Assembly (NCBI RefSeq): GCF_017355955.1
Contig: NZ_JAFFID010000001.1
Location: 620,001 to 684,000, forward strand
DNA length: 64,000 nucleotides
Reading direction: 5' to 3'
Origin: Sabulibacter ruber
Lineage (GTDB): Bacteria; Bacteroidota; Bacteroidia; Cytophagales; Hymenobacteraceae
The notes under the pieces were generated by a model. The model saw nothing but the letters and a program-made list of their open reading frames with translations. It was not told the origin of the DNA and ran no database searches. The number at the start of each line of letters is the position of its first letter. Positions within the stretch are counted from its first letter, which is position 1. The position numbers and the translations under genes are program-made. Below are positions 1 to 9,708 of this stretch, one piece after another.

Positions 1-1418
1 ATAAAGTTGGCCACAAACCAGATCCCGAACATCAGGCCCACAAGTCTAGGAGGAGATAACTTACTTACATAAGACAGCCCTACCGGAGAAATGCAAAGCT
101 CCCCTAAGGTGTGGAATAGATAAGCTAAAATCAGCCAAACCATACTTACCGAAGCTGTCTTCGCTCCTTGCGGAATGGAAAGCCCGCCGAAAGCCAGAAT
201 ACCAAAACCAAGCCCTAAAAGGAATAACCCAATCGCAAACTTCACGGGTGCAGATGGATTGTACTTACTTTCCCAGATTTTAGAGAACAACGGAGCGCAG
301 GAAATGATAAAGAAGGAGTTGAGAATCTGGAACCAGGAAGCAGGCACTTCGGTGGCATCAGAGATGAACTCTCTTCTAAGCATCCAGATAATGATACCCC
401 AGATGATCACGAAACTCAAACCCAGGAAGAAGTTGGAGAAAGGAATGTTCTTGTAGGTTTGTCTAAAGAGGTTGCCCAGTACCGCCGTTAAAATCAGCAT
501 GGGAACCACCACCAGAATAGCATTAGCCCACTTGAAGAGGGTTCCGCTGCTGCCTTCCAGCACCCGGTTGGTGTAATCTGCCGCGAATATGGTCATAGAA
601 CCACCCGCTTGTTCAAAGGCCATCCAAAAGAAGATCACAAAGAAAGCCAGAATGGAGATCACAATGATTCTGTCTCTAACCACGTGGGCCGGATCTTCCA
701 CAGCTTTGGTTTCAGTGTCTGCACCGGTGTCTATCTGATTCTTGGTAGCTAACCCAATGTTCCCGAACAGTTTTTTGGAGAACATAAACTGCAACATGCC
801 AAACAGCATGAAAATACCTGCCAGACCAAAGCCCCAGCTCCAGCCTACTTTCTCGCCAATGTAGCCACAAAGCAGGATTCCTAAGAAAGCACCAGAGTTG
901 ATACCCATATAGAAGATGGTGTAGGCGGCATCTTTTTTAGCGGGATTGTTGGCGTACAACTGACCTACCATAGAAGAGATATTGGGCTTAAACAAGCCGT
1001 TCCCCAGTATGATAAGCCCCAGCCCAACATAGAAGAAGAACACCGTTTCCATGGCCATACTGGCGTGGCCCAAGGTCATAAGCAAGGCCCCAAAGATAAT
1101 GGCGTTCCGGAAACCAAGGAACCGGTCGGCAATGTACCCACCAATAATGGGAGTCAAGTAAACTAAGCCGGTGTAGATACCATACAACTGAAGGGCTTCT
1201 TCCCGTTCCCAGGCCCAGCCCCCGTTGGCAATAGTAGAAGTTAAGAAGAGCACAAAAAGCGCCCGCATCCCATAATAGCTAAAACGTTCCCACATCTCTG
1301 TGAAGAAGAGCACAAATAACCCCGGGGGGTGGCCTCCTTCTACATGTGTGGGTTGGTCTCCATATGGAATGTTGTGCTTACTGACTTGGTCATTAAGCGG
1401 ATGAACTCTTTGAGACAT
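1..1418 (-). CDS. POT/PTR-family peptide:proton symporter, cut by the left window edge
   Basis: I translated this from the minus strand starting at the ATG at 1418; about 472 codons are open up to the window edge, so the C-terminus is missing. The protein is polytopic and should import di- and tripeptides with protons across the inner membrane. POT hallmarks are visible: an N-terminal helix with FSYYGMRALFVLF, then GGYIADRFLGFR (loop between helices 2 and 3), and the PTR2 signature FYMGINSGAFLG near residue 160. Family members are usually 450-550 residues, so little is lost. It is divergent from pckA across a 220-bp spacer. The family is sure; the exact substrate is not. Confidence 0.9.
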   Translation of the reverse strand, partial: MSQRVHPLNDQVSKHNIPYGDQPTHVEGGHPPGLFVLFFTEMWERFSYYGMRALFVLFLTSTIANGGWAWEREEALQLYGIYTGLVYLTPIIGGYIADRFLGFRNAIIFGALLMTLGHASMAMETVFFFYVGLGLIILGNGLFKPNISSMVGQLYANNPAKKDAAYTIFYMGINSGAFLGILLCGYIGEKVGWSWGFGLAGIFMLFGMLQFMFSKKLFGNIGLATKNQIDTGADTETKAVEDPAHVVRDRIIVISILAFFVIFFWMAFEQAGGSMTIFAADYTNRVLEGSSGTLFKWANAILVVVPMLILTAVLGNLFRQTYKNIPFSNFFLGLSFVIIWGIIIWMLRREFISDATEVPASWFQILNSFFIISCAPLFSKIWESKYNPSAPVKFAIGLFLLGLGFGILAFGGLSIPQGAKTASVSMVWLILAYLFHTLGELCISPVGLSYVSKLSPPRLVGLMFGIWFVANF

Positions 1419-1571
1419 AGAAAAGTGTTTAAAGTGTTGTTTGCATTGCGTCTGGTCTTTACGCAACTGGTAAATATACCATAATAGAACTAGAAGGGCA
1501 AATACGATGCCGGGCAAGCACCCACCAGAAAAACTTCTTTCCTAAAAAGATAACATACGTTAGTTTTTTTA

Positions 1572-1579
1572 TAAATTTG
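1572..1579 (+). promoter_or_regulatory. Bacteroidota-type -7 box upstream of pckA
   Basis: TAAATTTG matches the TAnnTTTG -7 consensus, 59 bp before the pckA start. I see no clear -33 TTG at the usual distance, so this is only a half-supported promoter. Confidence 0.4.
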
Positions 1580-1638
1580 AGAATCGGATTTCTTTACACT
1601 ACATATGTTTTGAAATTTTAAAAATTAAAACTTCCTTT

Positions 1639-3252
1639 ATGAAAGAAATTGGCAAAAGATCATTCACCATGGATTTGTCTGGGTTAGGCATTGCAGACGC
1701 GAAAGAGGTTCTCTGGAATCTTTCTCCGGCAGAGCTAGTGGAAGAAGCGCTCTCTAACGGGGAAGGGTACCTGACCGATACCGGCGCCCTCATGTGCGAT
1801 ACCGGTTCCTTTACCGGCCGCTCGCCCAAAGACCGCTACATTGTGCGCGATGCGGAGACAGCTGAATCTGTATGGTGGGGCGATATCAATATTGCCTTTG
1901 ATCCTGCCAAGTTTGATGCCCTGTACCAGAAGATGCTGGCGCACCTGAAAGGTCGCAAGCTCTACGTACGCGATGCCTACGCCGGAGCCCACCCAGAATA
2001 CCGGTTAAACCTTCGCGTTGTGAACACCCTGGCCTGGCATAACCTCTTTTGCCACAACATGTTCCTGCGCCTTTCTGAAGAGGAGCTTGAACAACATACC
2101 CCAGAGTTCACCATCATCAATGCCCCAGATTTTATGGCTGATCCGGCGGTGGATGGTACCCGTCAGGCAAACTTCGCCATCATCAACTTCTCCCGCAAAA
2201 TGATTCTGCTGGGCGGCACGGGTTATGCCGGAGAGATGAAGAAAGGCATTTTCTCAGTATTAAACTACCTCTTGCCGCACAAGCGCAACACCCTCTCCAT
2301 GCACTGCTCGGCCAACGTGGGCCAGGACGGCGACACCGCTATCTTCTTCGGGTTATCCGGCACGGGCAAAACCACCCTTTCCGCCGACCCGAACCGCGGC
2401 CTGATTGGGGACGACGAGCACGGCTGGACCGAAGACAGCGTCTTCAACTTTGAAGGCGGCTGCTATGCCAAGGTAGTTGACCTCACCCGCGAAAAAGAAC
2501 CGCAGATCTGGGATGCCATCCGGTTTGGGGCCATTGTTGAAAATACACGCTTTAAACCGGGCACCCGGGAAGTAGATTACACCAATAAATCGGTGACGGA
2601 GAATACCCGTACGGCCTATCCCATAAACCACATTGACAATGCGGTGGAACCATCCAGAGCCGGTATTCCCAAGAACATCTTCTTCCTGACCGCCGATGCC
2701 TTTGGGGTACTGCCTCCTATCTCGCGCCTGAACAAGTGCCAGGCCATGTACCACTTCATCTCGGGTTATACCGCTAAGGTGGCCGGTACCGAGGTAGGCG
2801 TTACTGAGCCTCAGACCACGTTCTCAGCCTGTTTTGGAGCGGCCTTTCTGCCCTTACACCCCACCACGTATGCCGAGATGCTGGGCAAGAAAATGACCGA
2901 GCACAACGTGAACGTGTGGCTGGTGAACACCGGCTGGACCGGCGGAGTGTACGGTGTAGGCTCCCGCATGAAACTGGGGTACACCCGGGCCATGATCACT
3001 GCGGCGCTTACCGGTGAATTGCAGGATGTCTCTTACAGCAAACACCCTGTTTTTGGGGTAGAAATGCCGGTTTATTGCCCAAATGTGCCGGACCAAGTCC
3101 TGAACCCGCGCAACACCTGGTCCGACAAAGAGGCTTACGACCATAAAGCCCATGACCTGGCGAAGGCATTCATCAAGAATTTTGAAAAGTACGCGTCTTA
3201 CGCGAACGAAGAGATACTGGCCGGTGCTCCTGAAGTAGCGGTCGAAGCGTAG
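1639..3252 (+). CDS. pckA: ATP-dependent phosphoenolpyruvate carboxykinase
   Basis: Cytosolic gluconeogenic enzyme that converts oxaloacetate and ATP to PEP, CO2 and ADP. The 537-residue length is typical of the ATP-dependent family. Visible motifs are RSPKDRY (61-67, substrate binding), [12 protein letters not shown] (192-203), the P-loop GLSGTGKTT (238-246), the kinase-2 motif IGDDEHGW (256-263), and the C-terminal [10 protein letters not shown]. The ATG at 1639 is the first in frame, and the N-terminus aligns with the family pattern. It is a single-gene transcript, closed by a hairpin at 3279-3309. Confidence 0.97.
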   Translation: MKEIGKRSFTMDLSGLGIADAKEVLWNLSPAELVEEALSNGEGYLTDTGALMCDTGSFTGRSPKDRYIVRDAETAESVWWGDINIAFDPAKFDALYQKMLAHLKGRKLYVRDAYAGAHPEYRLNLRVVNTLAWHNLFCHNMFLRLSEEELEQHTPEFTIINAPDFMADPAVDGTRQANFAIINFSRKMILLGGTGYAGEMKKGIFSVLNYLLPHKRNTLSMHCSANVGQDGDTAIFFGLSGTGKTTLSADPNRGLIGDDEHGWTEDSVFNFEGGCYAKVVDLTREKEPQIWDAIRFGAIVENTRFKPGTREVDYTNKSVTENTRTAYPINHIDNAVEPSRAGIPKNIFFLTADAFGVLPPISRLNKCQAMYHFISGYTAKVAGTEVGVTEPQTTFSACFGAAFLPLHPTTYAEMLGKKMTEHNVNVWLVNTGWTGGVYGVGSRMKLGYTRAMITAALTGELQDVSYSKHPVFGVEMPVYCPNVPDQVLNPRNTWSDKEAYDHKAHDLAKAFIKNFEKYASYANEEILAGAPEVAVEA

Positions 3253-3278
3253 CACTCAATTATTTCCTTCATCCTAAT

Positions 3279-3309
3279 AAAGCCTTTCATTGTATGGAAG
3301 GCTTTTTTT
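3279..3309 (+). terminator. Rho-independent terminator of pckA
   Basis: A stem of AAAGCCTTTCAT with ATGGAAGGCTTT around a short loop, followed by a T-run. It lies 26 bp after the pckA stop. Confidence 0.85.
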
Positions 3310-3316
3310 ATGAAGG

Positions 3317-3348
3317 TTGCTCCCCTGCGGGAATTTGGTGTAATTTTG
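3317..3348 (+). promoter_or_regulatory. Promoter of the rsmE operon
   Basis: TTG (3317-3319) is separated by 21 nt from TAATTTTG (3341-3348), matching the Bacteroidota -33/-7 pattern. The expected start of transcription is about 3355, 20 nt before the chosen rsmE ATG. Confidence 0.6.
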
Positions 3349-3374
3349 GAAAAACAGCTTTAAAACAGATTTCC

Positions 3375-4088
3375 ATGCACCTCTTCTTTACGCCAGATTT
3401 GCAATCCACTGATAAAACCTACACCCTCTCTGAGGAAGAGTCAAAGCACTGCGCCCGGGTGCTGCGCTTAGGTCAGGGAGATGCGGTCACGCTGGTAGAC
3501 GGCCGGGGTGGTTTGTATCAAGCAGAGATTGCGGAGGCGAACCCTAAGAAGACGAAACTGAGCATTTTACAGCATCAGGCAGACTACGGAAAGCGCGACT
3601 ACCGAATCCATGTGGCGGTGGCGCCCACCAAAAACATGGACCGCATGGAGTGGTTCGTGGAGAAGGCCGTGGAGATGGGCATAGACGAGATCACGTTCCT
3701 GCAATGCGCCCGCTCTGAACGCAAAGCCCTGAATCTGGACCGCATTGAAAAGATTGCCGTCAGCGCCATGAAGCAGTCTATGAAGGCCTACATGCCTACT
3801 TTGAACCAACTCACCCGCTACTCAGATTTTCTCAAGCAAGCCGTAGATGGGCAAAAATTCATCGCGCATTTGGTGGAAGGCCAGGAACGCCACTCCTTAG
3901 CAAAAAGCATTTCCGGCCAGGACACGTACACCATATTGATTGGCCCGGAAGGCGATTTCAGTCCTGAGGAAGTGGAACAGGCGCTGGAAGCAGGCTACAA
4001 ACCTGTTACGTTAGGCCAAAGACGGTTAAGGACCGAGACTGCTGCTTTAGCCGCCTGCCATACCATTCACGTACTACTTGACGTTTAA
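3375..4088 (+). CDS. rsmE: 16S rRNA (uracil-1498-N3)-methyltransferase RsmE
   Basis: SPOUT-fold enzyme that uses S-adenosylmethionine to methylate U1498 of 16S rRNA. I chose the ATG at 3375 (MHLFFTPDL, 237 aa). The frame is open back to an ATG at 3294, but that one lies inside the pckA terminator and upstream of the promoter at 3317-3348. The N-terminal PUA-like part carries HCARVLRL. The C-terminal knot motifs are LIGPEGDFSPEE and LGQRRLRTETAA. A DUF4159 gene follows after 27 bp, probably co-transcribed. Confidence 0.95.
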   Translation: MHLFFTPDLQSTDKTYTLSEEESKHCARVLRLGQGDAVTLVDGRGGLYQAEIAEANPKKTKLSILQHQADYGKRDYRIHVAVAPTKNMDRMEWFVEKAVEMGIDEITFLQCARSERKALNLDRIEKIAVSAMKQSMKAYMPTLNQLTRYSDFLKQAVDGQKFIAHLVEGQERHSLAKSISGQDTYTILIGPEGDFSPEEVEQALEAGYKPVTLGQRRLRTETAALAACHTIHVLLDV

Positions 4089-4115
4089 GGTTTTAAGCCT
4101 CTTTTCCCGAAAACA

Positions 4116-4781
4116 ATGCAAAAACGGTTTCTTCTCTGGAGTCTTCTTTTCTTATTAGCCTCCAGCGCTTTATACGCCCAGCGCCCCAGCTTCCGGATTG
4201 CCCGCCTGAAATACGGTGGCGGCGGTGATTGGTACGCCAATAAAACCTCCTTGCCTAATCTCATTGAATTCTGCAACCGCGAGCTCAAAGCCAACATCGC
4301 CCCGCAGGAAGAAAGTGTGGAGCCCGGCAGCCCCGAAATCTTTGACTACCCCTTCGTGCACATGACGGGGCACGGCAACGTGGTCTTCACCGAGGCCGAG
4401 GTACAGAACCTGCGCAAATATCTAACCGGTGGCGGCTTCCTGCACATAGACGATAATTATGGCCTGGACAAGTTCGCCCGCCGCGAGATGAAGAAAGTCT
4501 TCCCGGAGCTGGATTTTATAGAACTGCCATTCAACCACCCCGTGTACCACCAGAAATTCGATTTTCCTCGCGGCTTACCCAAAATCCACGAGCACGACAA
4601 CAAACCACCCCAAGGGTTCGGGATCATCTACCAGGGCCGGTTGGTATGCTTCTACTCCTATGAGTGCGATTTAGGCAACGGCTGGGAAGATCAATCAGTA
4701 CACAATGACCCTATTGAAAAGCACCAGGCCGCGCTGCGGATGGGCGCCAACCTGATCGCCTATGCATTGACGAACTTTTGA
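4116..4781 (+). CDS. Secreted DUF4159 domain protein
   Basis: A 221-residue protein with a signal peptide ending about residue 21 (cleavage after ALYA). The mature part is one DUF4159 domain. It contains RLKYGGGGDWYANKTSLPNL, PFVHMTGHGN, and GGFLHIDDNYGLD, which resembles the glutamine-amidotransferase-like fold. The function is unknown; in Bacteroidota this family is common as a single periplasmic protein. It follows rsmE by 27 bp, with a copy of the interspersed palindrome (4091-4113) ending just before the ATG. Family call is firm, role open. Confidence 0.88.
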   Translation: MQKRFLLWSLLFLLASSALYAQRPSFRIARLKYGGGGDWYANKTSLPNLIEFCNRELKANIAPQEESVEPGSPEIFDYPFVHMTGHGNVVFTEAEVQNLRKYLTGGGFLHIDDNYGLDKFARREMKKVFPELDFIELPFNHPVYHQKFDFPRGLPKIHEHDNKPPQGFGIIYQGRLVCFYSYECDLGNGWEDQSVHNDPIEKHQAALRMGANLIAYALTNF

Positions 4782-4824
4782 TTTTTACTTTCTCAGTTCT
4801 ATCATTTAGCGACGATCAATTTAT

Positions 4825-4886
4825 ATGGCGCGGATTTACTTCCGTGCCTTAAGAATGTGAAAGGCACGGAAGTAAATCCGCGCCAT
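4825..4886. repeat. Perfect 26-bp inverted repeat (terminator-like hairpin)
   Basis: Arms 4825-4850 and 4861-4886 are exact reverse complements around a 10-nt loop. It lies 43 bp after the DUF4159 stop. It may act as a terminator or mRNA 3' end stabiliser, although there is no long T-run. Confidence 0.75.
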
Positions 4887-5010
4887 AGAGAGCTATAGGC
4901 CGTAGAGAGCCATAAAGAGAAAGAGAAAGTACTATATCTCTGCTCCACCCATCTGGTACCATCCCGGTACAGAGCCATTCCTAAACAAACCCCATTTCTT
5001 AAAAGGATTG

Positions 5011-5264
5011 CTGGCGCGAGCCTCCGGCTCGTGTCCGCACACATATCAGAAATGAGTTTGTTTCTTGTTTTCAGAAACTAGGTACTTTGGTCCATTTTAA
5101 AGGCACTCTCCTCCTACTTGTTATCCTGAAAGGACCTTGTGAGCGAACTAGATACCTTTAGAGAAACGCTATAACAGTTTGCTCATAAGGTCCTTTCAGG
5201 AAGAAAATGAGGATTTGCTATTATTAGCCTAGAGTTTGTACACGAGCCGGAGGCTCGCGCCAGC
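5011..5264. repeat. Long-range inverted repeat pair with a nested inner pair
   Basis: The outer arms (5011-5034 and 5241-5264) are exact 24-nt reverse complements and carry the GCGCGAG-CCTCCGG-CTCG pattern. The inner arms (5125-5149 and 5176-5200) match in 23 of 25 positions. No ORF lies inside. It looks like a non-autonomous palindromic element or a remnant of one. Confidence 0.6.
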
Positions 5265-5385
5265 GGAAGATGCCTCCTCTAAGAGCAAGGAACGGTATCC
5301 TCTGCTTTCTGCTTCATCCAAAAATCTACTACAAACCCGGTTAAAACAACTGCCTCTTTCTTTCCCCTAGTCAAACTCTTTTTAG

Positions 5386-5393
5386 TATTTTTG
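5386..5393 (+). promoter_or_regulatory. -7 box of the smc promoter
   Basis: TATTTTTG matches TAnnTTTG, 33 bp before the smc start. The -33 element is weak (TTTC at 5361-5364). Confidence 0.45.
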
Positions 5394-5425
5394 GGTTTGG
5401 GGTCAGGAGTACTGGCCGGAAGTGT

Positions 5426-8400
5426 ATGGAATTAGCAAGATTAGAGATCAAGGGCTTCAAGAGTTTCGGGGACAAAGTCACCATTAACTTTGACAGCGGG
5501 ATTACCGGAATCGTGGGGCCGAATGGCTGCGGCAAGTCCAACATCGTGGATGCCATCCGATGGGTGCTGGGCGAGCAGAAAACCCGAAACCTGCGCTCTG
5601 ACAAGATGGAGAGCGTGATTTTCAACGGTACCAAGAACCGGAAGCCGCAGCAGATGGCCGAGGTGTCGCTCACCTTCAACAACAACAAAGGAATCCTGCC
5701 CACCGAGTACTCGCAGGTGACCATCACCCGCCGCTACTATAGAACCGGTGAAAGTGAGTACCTGCTCAACAATGTCACCTGCCGCCTTAAAGACATCAAT
5801 GACCTGTTCCTGGACACCGGAATCGGGTCTGATTCATACGCCATCATTGAGTTGAAAATGGTGGACGACATCCTCACTGACAAAGACAACTCGCGCCGGA
5901 ACCTGTTTGAAGAAGCGGCCGGTATCTCCAAGTTCAAGGTGCGCAAAAAGCAAACCCTCAAAAAACTGGAGGAAACCGATGCGGATTTGGAGCGCGTGGA
6001 GGATGTGTTGTTCGAGATTGGGAAAAACCTGAAGAGTTTGGAGCGCCAGGCCAAAACCGCCGAACGCTACATCAATCTGAAGAATGAATACAAAAAGCTC
6101 AGCTTGGAATACGCCCGCCGCAACATTGGCCAGCACCAGGAGGCGTTGGAGAGGCTGGAGAACGAACTGCAGAAAGAAACCGAGCGCAAAGGCTCCTACT
6201 CAGAGGAACTGACCCAACTGGAGGAAGCTTTGCAGGAGCAGAAAGTCCTTCTGGACCGCACCCAACTAGAGCTGCAGAACAAGCAGAAAGAAGTGCACGA
6301 GCATACCGCTCAACTGCGCCAACTGGAAAACGATATTAAGCTGAAAAGCGAGCGCAACCTGTACCTGCAGGATCGGGTGAAGACCCTGCACATGCAGATC
6401 AACCTGGACACCGCCAGCATCACGCAAACCGAAACTAGCCTGGGTCAACTGCAAAATGACCTGGAGCAGATTCAGGAAGATCTGCTGATTTCTGAGGAGC
6501 AACTGGGCCTTACCAAAAAGGAGCTGGAGCACGTGAACCAGCAGAAAGCCGATCTGCAGAGACAGCTTCAGGAGAAGACCGTAGCCCAGCGCCAGATCCA
6601 GAACGAGGCCTTCACGGTGAACAAGAGCATCGAGATCGCGCAGGTGCAGATGCAGGCCCACCGCCTGGAACTGGAGCGCCTGCAGGAAATGGAAAGCCAC
6701 GAAAGCGAGATTCTACAGCAGCACGAGGAAACACTAGCCGAAACCAAAAGCTTTCTGGAAGAAGCCCAGGAGAAACTAGCCGATTTGCAGGAAGCCGAAG
6801 CGCAATTGCAGGAGGAAATCGCCCAAACCGAGGCTACCCTGCAGGACTATCGCCAGCAGCTCATCGACCTGAACCGCGAAGCAGACGCCAAAAAGAACCA
6901 GTACCACCTCATGAAATCGCTGGTGGACAACCTGGAAGGTTTCCCGGAGGCTATCAAGTTTTTGTATACCTCTGAGAACTGGCAAAGCCCCGCTCCCCTC
7001 CTGTCAGACATCATCTCACCGGACCCCGAGTACAAGAACCTCATTGAGACGTATCTGGAGCCGTACATGAACTTCTTCGTGGTAGACTCGGCCACCGAGG
7101 CCGTGGAAGCCATTGAACTCCTGAAAGAACAGAACAAAGGCCGGGCAAACTTCATCATCCTCTCAGAGGTGGAAGACATGGAGATTCCGGCTACCGTGAG
7201 CACGCCCAAATACAAGGCGGCGCTGGAAGTGGTGCAGGCCGAGGAGAAATACCACCCGCTGCTCTGCTACATGCTCAACGAGGTCTACCTCACCAGGAGC
7301 ACTGATACCGAGTTATTCCTGAGCGATGGCCGTACCTACATCCAGACGGATGGCTCGGTGATCAAGAAGCCGTTGAGCTTGTCTGGTGGATCGGTGGGCT
7401 TGTTTGACGGCAACCGGTTGGGCCGCAAGCAGAATTTGGAGAAACTGGCCGAAGAACTGGAAACCATTGAGGAAGACCAGGAGCGCCTTAAGATCAAGAT
7501 CAGTACGCAGCAACAGAAGCTGCAGAACCAGAAAGAAACCACCAAACAGGAGCAGATCCGTTTGCAGGAGCGCGAGATCAACAACCTGCAGCAGGAGCTG
7601 GTGAGCCACAAAGTGCGCTACGAGCAGTTCCTGTTGAACCAGCAGAACCAGGCCAGCAAGAAAGACGAGCTTTTCGAGAAGATCCAGGAGTTGGGCGACA
7701 AACTGGCCGACCTGATGCCGGATGCCGAAAGCAAGAACATGGCCTTGAAAAGCTATGAACAGGAACTGCACAGTTTGGCGCAGGTTTTGGAAAAACAGAA
7801 CGAAATCATCTCTGAGATCAGCGGCATCTTCAACCAGGAGAACATCAAGTTCCACCAGCTCAAGAACCGTTTACAGAGCATTCAGCAGGAACTGGCCTAT
7901 AAACAGAAAGCCGTGCTCAACCACCAGGAGCGTCTGGTGCAGCTGCAGGATGAACTGAGCCGCGCCGAAGACGAGACCGTGGCCCTGGACCAGTTTGTGG
8001 AAGACCAAAGCCAACTGGTGGAAGAAGGCATGGTAGCCCGCAAAGAACTGGCCCGGGAGCTGGACGAGATGGAGAAAGCCTACTTCTCTCTGCGCGGCGA
8101 AATTGACGAGAAAGAGAAAAGCATAAGAGAACTGCAACGCAAAAAGCAGAACACCGATGAGGTGTTCCAGTCAATGAACCAGGCCATCACCGATACCCGC
8201 ATCAAGTTAGTGTCGGTAATAGAACGTCTGTCAGCGGAGTTCAACATGAACCCTGATGATCTGGCTGAGGCTCCTACCGAGTCACTGGACATCAGCAATG
8301 AGGAACTAAGCCAGCAGGTACAGGCCGTGAAACAGAAGCTGGACAACATTGGGCCGGTGAACCCAATGGCCGCCGAGGCCTACCAGGAGATTGACACCCG

Positions 8401-8986
8401 CAACCAGTTCATCCTGACGCAGAAGAACGACTTACTGGACGCCAAGAACCAATTGCTGGACACCATTGCTGAGATTGACACCGTGGCCAAGGAGAAATAC
8501 CTCACGGCCTTTGAGCAGATCAAGGAGAACTTCATGCGCGTGTTCCGCTCGCTCTTCACCGAGGAAGACACCTGTGATTTGTACATCGCGGACCCAAGCA
8601 ACCCGCTGGAGTCTAAGATTGAGATCATGGCCCGCCCTAAAGGCAAGCGCCCGTTGACCATCAACCAGCTGTCCGGGGGTGAGAAGACCTTGACGGCTAT
8701 CTCTCTGCTGTTCGCCATTTACCTGCTCAAGCCGGCTCCGTTCTGTATCTTTGACGAGGTGGATGCCCCGCTGGACGATGCCAACATTGACAAGTTCAAC
8801 AACATCGTGAAGAAATTCTCTGGCGAGTCGCAGTTCATAGTGGTGACGCACAACAAACGCACCATGGTTTCTACCGACGTGATCTACGGCATCACCATGC
8901 TGGAGGCCGGTGTATCGCGCGTAATCCCGGTTGACCTTCGTGACCTGGCACCTGAACCGGTGACCGAAGCAGCGATGTCGGCATAA
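5426..8986 (+). CDS. smc: Chromosome segregation ATPase SMC
   Basis: SMC condensin subunit, 1186 residues, a full-length member. The N-terminal head carries Walker A GPNGCGKSN (31-39). Two long coiled coils rich in Glu, Gln, Leu and Lys flank a hinge at roughly 500-640. The C-terminal head carries the ABC signature LSGGEK (1082-1087) and Walker B FCIFDEVD (1106-1113). It dimerises through the hinge and folds DNA with ScpA/ScpB, neither of which is in this window. It is flanked by a repeat-rich spacer upstream and a strong hairpin downstream, so it is probably monocistronic. Confidence 0.97.
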   Translation: MELARLEIKGFKSFGDKVTINFDSGITGIVGPNGCGKSNIVDAIRWVLGEQKTRNLRSDKMESVIFNGTKNRKPQQMAEVSLTFNNNKGILPTEYSQVTITRRYYRTGESEYLLNNVTCRLKDINDLFLDTGIGSDSYAIIELKMVDDILTDKDNSRRNLFEEAAGISKFKVRKKQTLKKLEETDADLERVEDVLFEIGKNLKSLERQAKTAERYINLKNEYKKLSLEYARRNIGQHQEALERLENELQKETERKGSYSEELTQLEEALQEQKVLLDRTQLELQNKQKEVHEHTAQLRQLENDIKLKSERNLYLQDRVKTLHMQINLDTASITQTETSLGQLQNDLEQIQEDLLISEEQLGLTKKELEHVNQQKADLQRQLQEKTVAQRQIQNEAFTVNKSIEIAQVQMQAHRLELERLQEMESHESEILQQHEETLAETKSFLEEAQEKLADLQEAEAQLQEEIAQTEATLQDYRQQLIDLNREADAKKNQYHLMKSLVDNLEGFPEAIKFLYTSENWQSPAPLLSDIISPDPEYKNLIETYLEPYMNFFVVDSATEAVEAIELLKEQNKGRANFIILSEVEDMEIPATVSTPKYKAALEVVQAEEKYHPLLCYMLNEVYLTRSTDTELFLSDGRTYIQTDGSVIKKPLSLSGGSVGLFDGNRLGRKQNLEKLAEELETIEEDQERLKIKISTQQQKLQNQKETTKQEQIRLQEREINNLQQELVSHKVRYEQFLLNQQNQASKKDELFEKIQELGDKLADLMPDAESKNMALKSYEQELHSLAQVLEKQNEIISEISGIFNQENIKFHQLKNRLQSIQQELAYKQKAVLNHQERLVQLQDELSRAEDETVALDQFVEDQSQLVEEGMVARKELARELDEMEKAYFSLRGEIDEKEKSIRELQRKKQNTDEVFQSMNQAITDTRIKLVSVIERLSAEFNMNPDDLAEAPTESLDISNEELSQQVQAVKQKLDNIGPVNPMAAEAYQEIDTRNQFILTQKNDLLDAKNQLLDTIAEIDTVAKEKYLTAFEQIKENFMRVFRSLFTEEDTCDLYIADPSNPLESKIEIMARPKGKRPLTINQLSGGEKTLTAISLLFAIYLLKPAPFCIFDEVDAPLDDANIDKFNNIVKKFSGESQFIVVTHNKRTMVSTDVIYGITMLEAGVSRVIPVDLRDLAPEPVTEAAMSA

Positions 8987-9002
8987 AGAATCCAAAGCTT
9001 TA

Positions 9003-9066
9003 AAAACATCTCGGCCGTTTTGGACTTGTTTCTAGGAAAGCAGGTCCAAAACGGCCGAGGTGTTTT
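9003..9066. terminator. Bidirectional terminator between smc and the acyltransferase
   Basis: Two 23-nt arms (9003-9025 and 9044-9066) pair with a single mismatch; A-runs and T-runs at the ends suit both strands. The stem embeds a copy of the interspersed palindrome found across this window. Confidence 0.85.
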
Positions 9067-9084
9067 AGGGAAATTTGAAATCGT

Positions 9085-9633
9085 TTACCGCACTCCCTGG
9101 CTCGGGAACTTAGGGGTTACGGTACGGTAGAATGCCAGAATCTTTTGCATATCGGCATCAAAATCACCAGTGGGGTAAATAGTGGGTCCTATGCCGGCTT
9201 CTTTCTTGGCGTAGTCCAGGTACCCCAACACAATCGGGACACCGGCTCCCACGGCGGTATGGTAGAATCCTTTCTTCCAGCGGGGTTGGTACTTGCGGGT
9301 ACCCTCGGGCGTCACCATCATCACCATTTCCTCATGCTGTTTGAAAATGTCAATCATGGCAGCCACCAGGTTGTTGTTCTTTTTCCGGTCAACCGGAACG
9401 GCCCCCATAGACTTTAACAACGCTCCCATCGGGAAAAAGAAGGCTTCTTTTTTGATGGTGAGTTTAACCGGTACGTCCATCAGGTAAAAGGCGGCCCGGG
9501 CAAAAACAAAATCCCAATTACTGGTATGAGGGGCGGCCACCATGATGGCCTGTTTTAAGCCGGGAGGCATGGATCCTTTTAACTTCCACCCATAAACCTT
9601 GAATATTACTTTCGCTAACGCCTTTCCAAACAT
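9085..9633 (-). CDS. PlsC-like lysophospholipid acyltransferase family protein
   Basis: A 182-residue protein with a single PlsC-type acyltransferase domain. The catalytic HX4D motif appears as HTSNWD (about residues 36-41) and the glycerol-phosphate-binding block as TPEGTR (about 109-114). It is shorter than canonical PlsC and lacks an evident long transmembrane N-terminus, like the small glycerol acyltransferases of Bacteroidota. It probably acylates a lysophospholipid or aminolipid at the inner membrane; the substrate cannot be told from sequence. Confidence 0.85.
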   Translation of the reverse strand: MFGKALAKVIFKVYGWKLKGSMPPGLKQAIMVAAPHTSNWDFVFARAAFYLMDVPVKLTIKKEAFFFPMGALLKSMGAVPVDRKKNNNLVAAMIDIFKQHEEMVMMVTPEGTRKYQPRWKKGFYHTAVGAGVPIVLGYLDYAKKEAGIGPTIYPTGDFDADMQKILAFYRTVTPKFPSQGVR

Positions 9634-9661
9634 AATATTGATGTGATTCAGACAACAATAT

Positions 9662-9691
9662 TACAAAAAAAACCAGCCACTCGGCTGGTTT
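9662..9691 (-). terminator. Terminator of the beta-barrel gene
   Basis: On the minus strand, AAACCAGCC pairs with GGCTGGTTT around a 4-nt loop, followed by a run of T. It lies 18 bp after the stop at 9709. Confidence 0.85.
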
Positions 9692-9708
9692 CCCTTTATT
9701 TGCTTGCT

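Larger units (their letters stand above)
4782..5425. other. 644-bp spacer with nested inverted repeats, no gene seen
   Basis: No coding frame here shows a recognisable protein. The spacer holds a perfect 26-bp inverted repeat (4825-4886), a 24-bp inverted pair (5011-5034 with 5241-5264), an inner imperfect 25-bp pair (5125-5149 with 5176-5200), and a -7 box for smc at 5386. Confidence 0.8.

Noticed and set aside
4802..5044. 80-residue minus-strand ORF in the spacer before smc
   Set aside because: It runs through both arms of a perfect inverted repeat and a second repeat arm, has no family likeness and no signal; it is repeat sequence read in frame.
7313..7855. 180-residue minus-strand ORF inside smc, rich in Leu and Val
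   Set aside because: It is the antisense of a coiled-coil region, where Glu/Gln/Lys codons give Leu/Phe/Val on the other strand. No start signal or family match.
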